Positions 16,323 to 24,931 of a DNA stretch of 32,260 nucleotides are shown here, in pieces. How positions within the stretch are numbered: position 1 is the stretch's first letter; the number at the start of each line of letters is the position of its first letter. The stretch is from Candidatus Hydrogenedens sp. (GTDB taxonomy: Bacteria > Hydrogenedentota > Hydrogenedentia > Hydrogenedentales > Hydrogenedentaceae): the NCBI GenBank assembly GCA_035378955.1, contig DAOSUS010000010.1, positions 36,781 through 69,040 on the forward strand. The letters are read 5' to 3'. A program made the position numbers and the translations under genes. Below the pieces are notes generated by a model. That model had not been told where the DNA came from. It saw nothing but the letters and a program-made list of their open reading frames with translations, and did not search any database.

Positions 16323-17904
16323 AGGGAATAAATATATTTTTCTAACGATTGAAGAAGAACATTATACCCTGTTGCGTGTTCAAAAAATGCGTAAGACATG
16401 GGAAGTCTTAAACTACGAAACAAGTTTTGAGCCAAATCGTTCTACAGAAGGGGCTTTCTCTCAACTTGCAAAAAAAGCAAGAGAAAACAAATGGTTTAAC
16501 GAACCATGTTATCTTGTTCTACCAAGACATGAAATTACTTCACGAATTGTTACCCTCCCTTCTCAAGATATTGATGAAATCAAAAATATGGTATCGTTAA
16601 GTGCGGAGGAGTTCGTTCCCTATTCTTTGGAAGAAATACAAATATCTCAGTGTATTCTGGAAACACTTCCCGATTCGCAAAGTAGAGTATTCGTAGCGAT
16701 AGCCCACCGTGACCTGATACAGGAAAAGATAGAAATATTACGGGAGATAGGTTTGGAACCTTTGGGTATTTTGGTTAGCACCGGGTTACTGGTAAACTCT
16801 GCTCCTGAAATCTTGAAAAAATCAAAGAAAGCACATACCCTTTTTGTTCATCTGGCAATAGCAGGTATTGAAGTGGCTATATTTGATAACCATACATTGC
16901 GATTTTCGAGAGGTGTGCGGATGAGTTGGGAAAGTGGTGAAACGGCAACTTCTGTAGTTTCGCCCGATAAAGAAGTAGTTTTAGACCCATTTCGAAGTTC
17001 TGTTGAGTATGCCCCGGAGAAACAAAATGTAGAAGAGACCCTAACGGAAAATGCTTTGGATATAACCCATGAGATACTCCGTGAGATAAGGACATCCATA
17101 AATTCCTATCAAAGGGAAGCGGAAACAGAGATTACTATTGAAACTGTGTATATTAGTTCTGATTTTCCTGTAAATACCCAATTACGAGATGAACTGAATA
17201 AATTCCTTGATATTCCCTGTAAAATTCTCTCTGCCGATGATTATTCTTTTATCCATCCCACAGATGATATAAAGACACCCATTTCTTTGCCTTTATTAGG
17301 GGTAGGACTATCCATATATCAAAATAAGCCCATTTTATTAAATTTATTGCCTGAAGAATTGCTCACCACACACAAACTTAAAGAAGTTTCGAAACATATC
17401 ACAAGGATAGCAATTCTGGTATCCCTTCTTATTCTTTCTCTGGTAGCTTGGTTTATAGAAAGTGTATATCAGCGTCAGAAATTTATACAGGAATTAGAAC
17501 GACAAGTAGCAGAATTAGAACCTAATGCAAAAGGAGTTGCAGAAAAACGGCAACAATTGCAAATTTTAAGACGGGAAGTAGCCAAAAGTGGTTCCATTTT
17601 AGATTATCTTGCCCGAATTACAGAAGCAACACCTCCGCGGGTTAATATGAATATGATTAGTTATCGGAGAACCGAAGGAATTAATATCTGGGGACGGGCA
17701 AAATCCATTGATGATATACATACTTTTGCGGAAAACCTCAGGAGACAGGCAGTTAACACTTCCTTAAAAGCCTTTCAACAGGCAAGAAGTGTTTATGAGC
17801 AACAGACACGAGAACAAAATGAAATTATCTTTGATTATCAGATATCCATACCGTTTATTGAAGAGGAAGATATAAGTGGTTCAGGTGCTCCTTCAAATCC
17901 ATAA
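16312..17904 (+). CDS. gspL: GspL-like assembly protein, PilM-PilN fusion
   Basis: 530 aa from a TTG start with a GGAGG site six nt upstream. Residues 1-~355 fit a PilM/GspL actin-like cytoplasmic domain (VVTLPSQ-type strand, SAEEFVPYSLEEI, FVAIAHRDLIQEKIEIL, LLGVGLSIY). A single membrane helix lies at about 362-385. A coiled-coil (KFIQELERQVAELE...) and a PilN-like periplasmic domain (VNMNMISYRRTEGINIWGRA) follow. It links the secretion ATPase to the periplasmic platform. The match to the PilM+PilN arrangement is as good as to classical GspL, and the following genes continue the PilO, PilP, PilQ order. Confidence 0.85.
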   Translation: METKGNKYIFLTIEEEHYTLLRVQKMRKTWEVLNYETSFEPNRSTEGAFSQLAKKARENKWFNEPCYLVLPRHEITSRIVTLPSQDIDEIKNMVSLSAEEFVPYSLEEIQISQCILETLPDSQSRVFVAIAHRDLIQEKIEILREIGLEPLGILVSTGLLVNSAPEILKKSKKAHTLFVHLAIAGIEVAIFDNHTLRFSRGVRMSWESGETATSVVSPDKEVVLDPFRSSVEYAPEKQNVEETLTENALDITHEILREIRTSINSYQREAETEITIETVYISSDFPVNTQLRDELNKFLDIPCKILSADDYSFIHPTDDIKTPISLPLLGVGLSIYQNKPILLNLLPEELLTTHKLKEVSKHITRIAILVSLLILSLVAWFIESVYQRQKFIQELERQVAELEPNAKGVAEKRQQLQILRREVAKSGSILDYLARITEATPPRVNMNMISYRRTEGINIWGRAKSIDDIHTFAENLRRQAVNTSLKAFQQARSVYEQQTREQNEIIFDYQISIPFIEEEDISGSGAPSNP

Positions 17905-18925
17905 TTTCTGGAAACAATTTTCCACACGCGAAAAGAGGCTTATTTTGGGGGTCGTTGTGGTGTGTGTTTTGTTTGCCATGAATGTGATATATCGTTCCAC
18001 CATGGGATATATCAACGAACTGGAAAATACAATGGAGCGGTTACAGCAAGATTTGATTAATTATACCCATCAGTTAACGCTCAAACAGAGTGTAGAAACA
18101 GAATATGCTCAGGTGGCGCGTCAGCATTCGAGTAAATGGACTGAGGCAGAAATACATGACCGCTTACGGCAGGAATTATACAGACTGGCACAAAAATATC
18201 CCCCGGAGTTGAATGAAGAAGGGATACCTATAAAGACGATTACAAGCACAGGTGCCCTTGTTGAAATTCCATCCTTACAACAGGGAATTCTCAGAACGAC
18301 GGATAAGAATTACCGCGAATACACCTTGAATGTAAAACTGCCACCTACGGATTTTACTTCGATGATTATGTTTCTTCAGCGATTACAAAGCAGTCCTCAA
18401 TCTTTGCGTATTGATAATATAGATTTGCGTAGACATCCTCTGGAGGAAAAAGTAAGTGCGGATATGGATATTACACGAATTATTACGGCAGGTATGACTT
18501 CAGAAGGAATAACCTCTTCTACCGTAACAAATTTAAGTTTTGACCCAGTAGATTGGAATTGCACAGGAGGAACACTTACGGCACAAAAAGACCCTCAAAA
18601 ATCCGATTTCCTTGTTGCTGAATCTACCCATCAAACAATGGAAGTTTCTTTTGTCCGTTCTTTCCATCCCGGTGAAAAATGGATACTCGAAATTGATTTA
18701 TCAACCCGTGCTGAGGCTTATCTCATGTTATCATCACCAGATAATGTTGTTTTTGAAGGGAAAGAAACCCTGAAAAATGATGGAAAGATTTATCGTTATA
18801 GACTAAGCATGGCTTTACCCGAATCTAAACAAGAACGGTTGCGGATACGAATACCCCATATTATCGTTCAAGGTGAGGGTAGTAAAGTTTTTATCTATAA
18901 TGGAAAATTAATGAAGGCAGGATGA
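17876..18925 (+). CDS. gspM: GspM/PilO-like assembly protein with extra C-terminal beta domain
   Basis: 349 aa from GTG with GAGGA eight nt upstream; classical GspM is about 160 aa and PilO about 200. One membrane helix near residues 22-40, then a coiled coil (ELENTMERLQQDL) and a PilO-like ferredoxin-type part (EYTLNVKLPPTDFTSMIMFL). Residues ~215-349 form an added segment rich in alternating hydrophobic residues and aromatics (FDPVDWNCTGG, SFHPGEKWILEIDLS, KIYRYRLSMALPES). It looks like a beta-sandwich, possibly carbohydrate-binding, and would lie in the periplasm. That fold call is inference. It overlaps gspL by 29 nt and the next gene by four. Confidence 0.78.
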   Translation: MVQVLLQIHNFWKQFSTREKRLILGVVVVCVLFAMNVIYRSTMGYINELENTMERLQQDLINYTHQLTLKQSVETEYAQVARQHSSKWTEAEIHDRLRQELYRLAQKYPPELNEEGIPIKTITSTGALVEIPSLQQGILRTTDKNYREYTLNVKLPPTDFTSMIMFLQRLQSSPQSLRIDNIDLRRHPLEEKVSADMDITRIITAGMTSEGITSSTVTNLSFDPVDWNCTGGTLTAQKDPQKSDFLVAESTHQTMEVSFVRSFHPGEKWILEIDLSTRAEAYLMLSSPDNVVFEGKETLKNDGKIYRYRLSMALPESKQERLRIRIPHIIVQGEGSKVFIYNGKLMKAG

Positions 18926-19443
18926 TGAGAACTCTTAATTTAGAAAAAATCGGATTTTGGAGTGAATTTGCCATCGGGATACTGATTTTATTTGTCCTTT
19001 CCCAAATTGTAATGAATCTTTTATTTGACCCAACAGAAGTGCGACGGCAAAATCTTAGCAGAGATTTGCAATCTGTCCCCCCTTCATCACGATTATCCGA
19101 TTCTTCCAATGTGGATATTGATGAATGGGGTCAAAAAATTATAGATAAAAAAGATTTATGGAAACCTTTAGTGCCACCACCGCCTCCGCCGCCACCACCT
19201 CCACCACCACCTCCTAAAAGACCCGATGTGGCTCAAATGTTGCAGGGAGTAAAGGCTTCTCGGCAACAAATTGGACAAAAAATAAAAATATTTACACCGG
19301 AAGAACCTCGTGGAGTTTTGGTCGGAGTTGGAGATACAATAAAAGATTGTAAAGTGCAATCCTTTGACCGTAACACGGTAACATTTGTTTATTTCTGGGC
19401 AGAAGGAAAGGAAGAAATTCCATACACAATAAATCGAGAATAA
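18922..19443 (+). CDS. gspC: GspC/PilP-like inner-membrane protein with polyproline linker
   Basis: 173 aa. One membrane helix near residues 14-34, a polar stretch, then 14 consecutive prolines (residues 85-98, encoded at 19174-19215). Residues ~100-173 (LQGVKASRQQIGQKIKIF, GVLVGVGDTIKDCKVQSFDRNTVTFVYF) fit the HR/PilP domain, which contacts the secretin N0 domain. The rigid proline rod would span part of the periplasm. The gene comes directly before the secretin and overlaps gspM by four bases. Confidence 0.8.
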   Translation: MMRTLNLEKIGFWSEFAIGILILFVLSQIVMNLLFDPTEVRRQNLSRDLQSVPPSSRLSDSSNVDIDEWGQKIIDKKDLWKPLVPPPPPPPPPPPPPPKRPDVAQMLQGVKASRQQIGQKIKIFTPEEPRGVLVGVGDTIKDCKVQSFDRNTVTFVYFWAEGKEEIPYTINRE

Positions 19444-19468
19444 TCTGTCTTGTGAAGGAATACTCTCT

Positions 19469-19485
19469 CTATGTATCATACATAG
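19469..19485. repeat. Perfect palindrome CTATGTATCATACATAG in the gspC-gspD gap
   Basis: Eight-base arms around a single central base, in the only real gap (72 bp to the first possible start) between genes of the operon after gspH. It may be a regulator site or a weak hairpin affecting secretin expression. It is not followed by a T-run, so it is not a normal terminator. Confidence 0.6.
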
Positions 19486-19567
19486 GAAGAAAATGTAAAA
19501 CATCAAGGACAGAACGATGGTTTCAAATATATTGGGTATTAAAAAAAATTTAGAAAGAAAAACATTT

Positions 19568-22500
19568 ATGAAAAAAATATTTTTACAGATAATTCTTTTT
19601 TGTTCTGTGCTTTTATTTGTAGACTTTTTTTCTTTTTCACAACAGTCGCCAACCAGTCCTATAGCCCGTCCCTCCACAAGGAATACCGGCAGGACATCTT
19701 CTTCTGTTCGTGGACAACCTTCACGATTTAATCTGGATAATCCGGGTTCAGGTTATGGCGGTGGAATGTCACAGCAAGGCCACTCTTTAAGAAGTCAAGA
19801 TATGCAACAAAAAGAAGGAATGGATAGAGGAAAAGCAACAGAAACAAAACCTAAAGAAGAAAAACCCAAAAAGGAAACAACACAGAAAGAAAAACCTAAA
19901 GGGACTAAAACCATAACAAGTTCTTCGGGAAAGAAAGAAGGTCCAAGTGTCCAGCAGCCTTCAACTCCTGTTCCCCCTGCAGGAGGAACAACAACACCTG
20001 CCCCTACACCTCCAGGACCCCGAACCCCAGGAATGCTTACCGGCGGAGGTGCTCCCTCGGGAACAACTCCACCTGCACCGGGTTTCAAAGGTTTATTATC
20101 TAGTATAGGACAAGCCATTGGAACCACAGGAACACAGCAAGGAGCCTCAGCCACTGGTTTCTTTGATATTTTATTCAGCAGAAAATTGGAATACTCCGAA
20201 TTACCGGATGTGGGCGAACCCTTAACTTTGCCGGGTCCGATGACTGTAGGAGAATTTCTGGAAGCCATCCATTTAGCAACAAACTGGAATATTGTTGTTT
20301 CAGATGGTGCCAAAGATTTACAGATGAATTTCTGGATTGTAGATAAAAAACCAAAAGAAGCGTTAGAAGTATTAAAGTTTTACGATATTTTTTATGAATT
20401 TGATGAAAAGACAAATTTTATGCGTGTTTTTACAAAGGAAGAGTGGTTAATTAAAAAATTTGGGGATTTAAAACCGCATGAATTTAAAATTAATAACGCC
20501 GATATATCCTATATGGAAGCCATTCTATCCTCCCTTTTGTCTGGAATAGGGAAAATGATAACCGATACACGAACCGGCGTAATCTATGTGTGGGATATTG
20601 AAGACAATATTAAGCAAATGGAGAAGACAGTTAAGGAATTGGATGTCCCGCTGGAAAAGAAAATTTTTACAATTAAGCATGCAGATGTTTCCGATGTAGA
20701 ATCCGTTTTGACTTCTATGTTAACTCCGAACGGAAGTCTTCTGGTAGATACGCGAAGTGGAAATATCTTTGTTTGGGATTCCCCTACATCATTAGAGAAA
20801 ATGGAAGAAGTGGTGGCCCGTCTGGATGTTCCTATGGAGACAAGGAGTTTTTCCATCCAATATGTAGATGTTGAGAATATAGCAGATTCTCTTGGGGAAA
20901 TGATTTCACAAAGGGGTGTCGTTCAAGTAGACCCACGCACCAATGTTATTATCGTTACGGATTTGCCTTCACGATTAGACCGTATTGGTGAATTTATAAA
21001 GACCTTAGATATACGGCTTGAAACACGCACCTGGGTAATTAAATATGCAGATATTGATTTTATTGCAGACCAGTTAGAAAATCTTGTTCCTTCGGACATG
21101 GGACAGGTTATTGTAGATGACACAACCCATCAGATAACGGTAACGGCTTTGCCCAGTCGAATTGCAGAAATTGATGAATTAATAAAGACATGGGATGTTA
21201 AGCGGAAACAGGTATTGATTGAAGCATTCATTGTGGAAATGGATACGGAGTTGGAACGCTCCTTAGGTATTAATTGGTCTTACTACGGAACTTCGGGCAA
21301 TGTGCCAATCGTTATCCATGGAGGTTCCGGTGTAAAAGATATTGCCTCTCCCTCTGGAAGTGGGGAATCTATGAGTGTCGGGCAACTGCCGTCATTGGTT
21401 CCGCGTTTTGGTCCTTTGACTGTAGATAATAGTGGCAACATTACACGCCCACAACTTCAGACACTTCAGAACAAACCTGTTGTTGACCATTTTCTCGGGA
21501 ATAATCTATCCGTAGCCTTAAATTATCTTGACCGCCAAAACAAGGCAACTATCCTTTCTTCACCGCGAGTGGTGGTTCAGGATGGAGAAGAAGCCATCTT
21601 TGAGAACGCTACACGCGTGCCGTATATATCGGGAACCGCAGGAGGATATTCTCCATATACTTATTCATATCGTCAAACTACAACGGGTACCAATACAAAT
21701 AGTCAATACAACCAGTATAACCAATATAACCCTTATTATAGTTATCCTTATTATGGTGGCTATTACGGTGGCTACAATCGGGTAGAATTTATTGATGTGG
21801 GAACTATCTTATCAGTTGTTCCTCGTATTACAGAGGATAATAGTATTCTATTAGATATTAGTGCTGAAGATAGCTCGTATAAAGATAAAGAAATTAAAGC
21901 CTACGACCAGACATCTACGGTGCCTGAGAAAACTATACGCCATGCAGAAACGCAACTTCGTGTGCAAAGCGGTGAGACGGTAGTTTTGGGAGGATTGCGG
22001 AGAAGTCGGAGTTCTCATCTAGTTACAAAGACGCCATTGTTAGGAGATATTCCACTTTTAGGTAAGTTGTTCCGAAATCCATCACGGGCCGCAAGGAACG
22101 ATAATTTGCTTATTTTTATAACCACCACAGTTGTTGATGAATATACCCATCCGGAAGCGGAAATGCTTACCCGTGCTGAGGACAAAATTTCAGAGGATGT
22201 TCGTTATGAATCCCGCAATCTCTGGGGTAAACTTCATGAACAGGCATATCCCGACCGTAAATCGGAAATACGCGTTTCTGTAGGAAGTAACGGAACCCTA
22301 TTTATGGGTGGTCAAAAAGTTCATTTGTCCGAATTACCTCAATTACTCGAAAAAGAAAAAGGTAAAGGGAAGAAAAAAGTATTATTAAGAAAATCACTTC
22401 GCACACCCGACAATGTTATTAATGATGTAAAAGGAGTGATTGAAAAATGTGGTTTGACAATTGAATATGACTATACTAATGAACCTATAGTCGCATTGCC

Positions 22501-22579
22501 CGGTGAGCATTCGGAAGTAAATAACGCACCTATACAAGCAGTTGAACCTTCGGAAGAAACACAAGACAAATCAAAGTAA
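19568..22579 (+). CDS. gspD: Type II secretion/PilQ-like secretin with ExbD-like C-terminus
   Basis: 1003 aa from ATG 19568, which opens a clean signal peptide (MKKIFLQIILFCSVLLFVDF); an ATG at 19517 would add 17 residues. Order: low-complexity Pro/Gly/Lys/Thr linker (~25-200); N0 domain (~220-290, MTVGEFLEAIHLATNWNIVV); four N1-like repeats of ~60 aa starting near 303, 365, 426 and 487 (motifs FTIKHADV, FSIQYVDV, WVIKYADI); secretin core (~545-855) ending VVLGGLRRS... TPLLGDIPLLGKLF... DNLLIFIT. A Tyr/Gly/Asn-rich insert is encoded at about 21700-21780. Residues ~898-970 (EIRVSVGSNGTLFMGGQKVH... VIEKCGLTIEY) look like the periplasmic domain of ExbD/TolR. Classical GspD is ~650-700 aa with three N1-like domains. 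It forms the outer-membrane exit pore. Confidence 0.92.
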   Translation: MKKIFLQIILFCSVLLFVDFFSFSQQSPTSPIARPSTRNTGRTSSSVRGQPSRFNLDNPGSGYGGGMSQQGHSLRSQDMQQKEGMDRGKATETKPKEEKPKKETTQKEKPKGTKTITSSSGKKEGPSVQQPSTPVPPAGGTTTPAPTPPGPRTPGMLTGGGAPSGTTPPAPGFKGLLSSIGQAIGTTGTQQGASATGFFDILFSRKLEYSELPDVGEPLTLPGPMTVGEFLEAIHLATNWNIVVSDGAKDLQMNFWIVDKKPKEALEVLKFYDIFYEFDEKTNFMRVFTKEEWLIKKFGDLKPHEFKINNADISYMEAILSSLLSGIGKMITDTRTGVIYVWDIEDNIKQMEKTVKELDVPLEKKIFTIKHADVSDVESVLTSMLTPNGSLLVDTRSGNIFVWDSPTSLEKMEEVVARLDVPMETRSFSIQYVDVENIADSLGEMISQRGVVQVDPRTNVIIVTDLPSRLDRIGEFIKTLDIRLETRTWVIKYADIDFIADQLENLVPSDMGQVIVDDTTHQITVTALPSRIAEIDELIKTWDVKRKQVLIEAFIVEMDTELERSLGINWSYYGTSGNVPIVIHGGSGVKDIASPSGSGESMSVGQLPSLVPRFGPLTVDNSGNITRPQLQTLQNKPVVDHFLGNNLSVALNYLDRQNKATILSSPRVVVQDGEEAIFENATRVPYISGTAGGYSPYTYSYRQTTTGTNTNSQYNQYNQYNPYYSYPYYGGYYGGYNRVEFIDVGTILSVVPRITEDNSILLDISAEDSSYKDKEIKAYDQTSTVPEKTIRHAETQLRVQSGETVVLGGLRRSRSSHLVTKTPLLGDIPLLGKLFRNPSRAARNDNLLIFITTTVVDEYTHPEAEMLTRAEDKISEDVRYESRNLWGKLHEQAYPDRKSEIRVSVGSNGTLFMGGQKVHLSELPQLLEKEKGKGKKKVLLRKSLRTPDNVINDVKGVIEKCGLTIEYDYTNEPIVALPGEHSEVNNAPIQAVEPSEETQDKSK

Positions 22580-22663
22580 AGTAATTGGTATTTATTAATG
22601 GTTTTTTCAGAGATATAGAGTGGGGTATTGTTTTAACCAGTAAAATAATTGTGGAGGAAAATA

Positions 22664-23095
22664 ATGGAACCAGAAAATAAAGGAATAGATAGAAAATTAT
22701 TTGATTATCTATATCAATCTATCGAAACAACTCCCTATTATAACTTGTTAGGAATTCATCTGAACTCGGTATCAAAAGGAGAAGTGGTAATGTCTGCAAT
22801 GCCGGAGGCCAAACATGCCAATCCTATGGGATTTATTCATGGGGGATTGGTTATGTCGCTGTTAGATGCGGTTATGGGCAATGCAGTGCGAAGTTTAGGT
22901 ATCAAATCTGTAACTGTAGATATTTCGATATCATTTCCTAAAGGGGGTGAGTTTGATAAGACTTTACATGCAGAAGGTAAAGTAGTCCATGCGGGGAAAC
23001 AGGTAATATTTGCAGAGGGGAAGGTTTATTCTGGAAAAAATATCATTGGATATGGAAAAGGCACTTTCTACAAAATCGGTGAGATAGAATTGTGA
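22664..23095 (+). CDS. Hotdog-fold thioesterase, PaaI-like
   Basis: 143 aa from ATG 22664, which is preceded by GGAGG; a GTG at 22649 would add five residues. The PaaI-type active-site region is NPMGFIHGGLVMSLLDAVMG, followed by the strands VTVDISISFPKGG, LHAEGKVVHAGKQVIFAEGKV and IGYGKGTFY. It probably hydrolyses an acyl- or aryl-CoA thioester in the cytoplasm as a tetramer. The substrate cannot be read from sequence. It stands alone between the secretin and the convergent lipB. Confidence 0.88.
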   Translation: MEPENKGIDRKLFDYLYQSIETTPYYNLLGIHLNSVSKGEVVMSAMPEAKHANPMGFIHGGLVMSLLDAVMGNAVRSLGIKSVTVDISISFPKGGEFDKTLHAEGKVVHAGKQVIFAEGKVYSGKNIIGYGKGTFYKIGEIEL

Positions 23096-23116
23096 TACAA
23101 AAAGATTGATAGAGTA

Positions 23117-23782
23117 TTAAATTTCCGTTATAGATAGTTCCGATATACAGAAATGCTTGCAAAAAATAGGGAGGAAAATGCGGATAAATTCTTCACGAGT
23201 GGGACAGGTTCTATTTCTATTTAATTCATTTTTTAATGAGGTAACTTTTTTATCGGATATTCCACAAGGGATAATCCATTGAAAAGGAGTTAAGTCAAGA
23301 TTTATGTTAATACTAAATCCATGCCATGTAATACTATTTTTTACTCCAATTCCAATAGCAGCAATTTTTCTATTTTCGACCCAGACACCTGTAAGAGACT
23401 TTATTGTTTGTGTGGAAATGTGATAGCAGGCAAGGGTATCCATTATCGCCTCTTCTAATTTACGGATATACTGATGGACAGACATCGCACGGGTTGCAAG
23501 ATTAAGAATAGGATAACCTACTAATTGTCCGGGCCCATGATAGGTTATGTCTCCTCCGCGGTCTGCGTGTAAGAAACGAATACCTCGTTCTTTACAAAGT
23601 TCTGGAGAGATAAGGAGATGTTCCTGCTGAAATTGTCGTCCTGCCGTAAAAACAGGAGTATGTTCAAGAAGAATAAGATATTCTTCTGCCATACCGTTTT
23701 GTAATTTATCCCTTCGCTCTATTTGTTGCTGGTAAATAGTATCGTAATCTTGTGGATTTTTGTAAATGAGTACTTCAAGCAT
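23117..23782 (-). CDS. lipB: Octanoyl-[acyl-carrier-protein]-protein N-octanoyltransferase
   Basis: 221 aa from ATG 23782 (E. coli 213). It transfers octanoate from ACP to lipoyl domains, the first step of lipoate synthesis. Motifs: LEHTPVFTAGRQ, DRGGDITYHGPGQLVGYPIL, KIAAIGIGVKNSITWHGFSI, with catalytic Lys139 (RKIAA) and Cys173 (IIPCGI). An in-frame ATG at 23827 would overlap the kinase gene by 26 bp but lacks a ribosome binding site; AAGAAGG lies about 13 nt before ATG 23782. It is the last gene of a tight minus-strand run behind the histidine kinase. No lipA is in view. Confidence 0.94.
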   Translation of the reverse strand: MLEVLIYKNPQDYDTIYQQQIERRDKLQNGMAEEYLILLEHTPVFTAGRQFQQEHLLISPELCKERGIRFLHADRGGDITYHGPGQLVGYPILNLATRAMSVHQYIRKLEEAIMDTLACYHISTQTIKSLTGVWVENRKIAAIGIGVKNSITWHGFSININLDLTPFQWIIPCGISDKKVTSLKNELNRNRTCPTREEFIRIFLPIFCKHFCISELSITEI

Positions 23783-23801
23783 GGAACGGATTTCTGCCTT
23801 C

Positions 23802-24893
23802 TTATCCCGTTTTTGGAGGGATTTCATTTGGGAAATCTACAGCAGGCTCTAAAGGAATACCTATTTCAAATATAGCACCTCTGGGTTGTCGGTTATGACA
23901 ATTTACCCAACCCCGATGCCCCATAACAATTCTTTGCACAATGGATAGTCCCAACCCTGTCCCGCCTTTTTTCTTTGTAACAAAAGGTTTAAAAAGTTCA
24001 TGTTTTTTTATTTTTTCAGGAAGCCCCGGTCCTTCATCTTCGATACGGATAATAATGCATTCTCCGTCCGAATCAACAGAAATTCGCACCCATTTTTTAT
24101 CTTGTTCCATTTGCACCTCAATAGCATTGCGGATTAGATTGGCAATAGCCGTGGATAACTTGTCCGCATCAGCAAATATAAATTGAAGATTTTTAGGGAT
24201 TTTTTTTACTTCTATAATTGCGGAATGTTTCTCAATAATATGGGAGCAAATATTTATTGCTTTTTCGATAACGAAATCAGTGGTTTGCTTTTGAATATAC
24301 ACTTCCTGGGGTCTTGCAAAACTAAGAAACTGATTTACCAGAAGATTTAACTGTTCCGTTTCCTTCAAAATAAGATTTAAATTTTTTATAAGTTCGGGCT
24401 TATCCGCTGTTTTCTGGATTAAAAACTCTGTCATGCCTGAAATAACACCCAGAGGATTACGAAACTCATGGACAATACTTGCCGTTAGTGTTCCAATCTG
24501 GGCTAACTGTTTGTTAACCTCCGCTTCGTGTTGTAATTTTTTTATCTGTGTCAGGTCTGTGAATAAAAAGACAGCTCCAAGAATTTTATCTCCCTCTTTA
24601 ATTAAGGAACTGGTTAAACCTAATATATTTTCTTCTTCAATGTCTAATGTTATTTTTCTTCGTGAAATGGACTCTTTCTTATCAAGCAACTCTTTATAAA
24701 TCTCTACAAAGGGAGTTAATTCTTTAATATGAAAAATATTTTTTCCAGGCTGCAATATGTGATGCTTCAGTTTCAGATGTTTCAAAGCAGATGGATTGAC
24801 AAGCAGGATATCCCCTTCATCATTGATTACAAGGACACCACTTTCCAGATTTTGTATTACGCTCTGGGCTATGAAGTCAATGGAATTATTCAT
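23802..24893 (-). CDS. PAS-domain sensor histidine kinase (NtrB-like)
   Basis: 363 aa from ATG 24893 with GAGAAG seven nt upstream; TTG 24908 is less likely. No membrane helix is obvious, so it is probably soluble. Residues ~10-115 form a PAS domain (GVLVINDEGDILLVNPSALKHL). The dimerisation domain has phospho-acceptor His142 in ASIVHEFRNPLGVISG. The ATPase domain shows NLIRNAIEV (N box), DEGPGLPEKI (G1), FVTKKKGGTGLGLSIV (F/G2) and GAIFEIGIPL at the C-terminus. No response regulator is next to it; the neighbours are lipB and rsmA. The signal is unknown. Confidence 0.92.
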   Translation of the reverse strand: MNNSIDFIAQSVIQNLESGVLVINDEGDILLVNPSALKHLKLKHHILQPGKNIFHIKELTPFVEIYKELLDKKESISRRKITLDIEEENILGLTSSLIKEGDKILGAVFLFTDLTQIKKLQHEAEVNKQLAQIGTLTASIVHEFRNPLGVISGMTEFLIQKTADKPELIKNLNLILKETEQLNLLVNQFLSFARPQEVYIQKQTTDFVIEKAINICSHIIEKHSAIIEVKKIPKNLQFIFADADKLSTAIANLIRNAIEVQMEQDKKWVRISVDSDGECIIIRIEDEGPGLPEKIKKHELFKPFVTKKKGGTGLGLSIVQRIVMGHRGWVNCHNRQPRGAIFEIGIPLEPAVDFPNEIPPKTG

Positions 24894-24931
24894 AAAATAT
24901 CTTCTCAATAATTATATTAGATTATAATTTT

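Noticed and set aside
19168..19677. 169-codon minus-strand open frame ending in a Trp/Arg-rich run
   Set aside because: The Trp/Arg run is the complement of the polyproline codons; it is a shadow of gspC and gspD.
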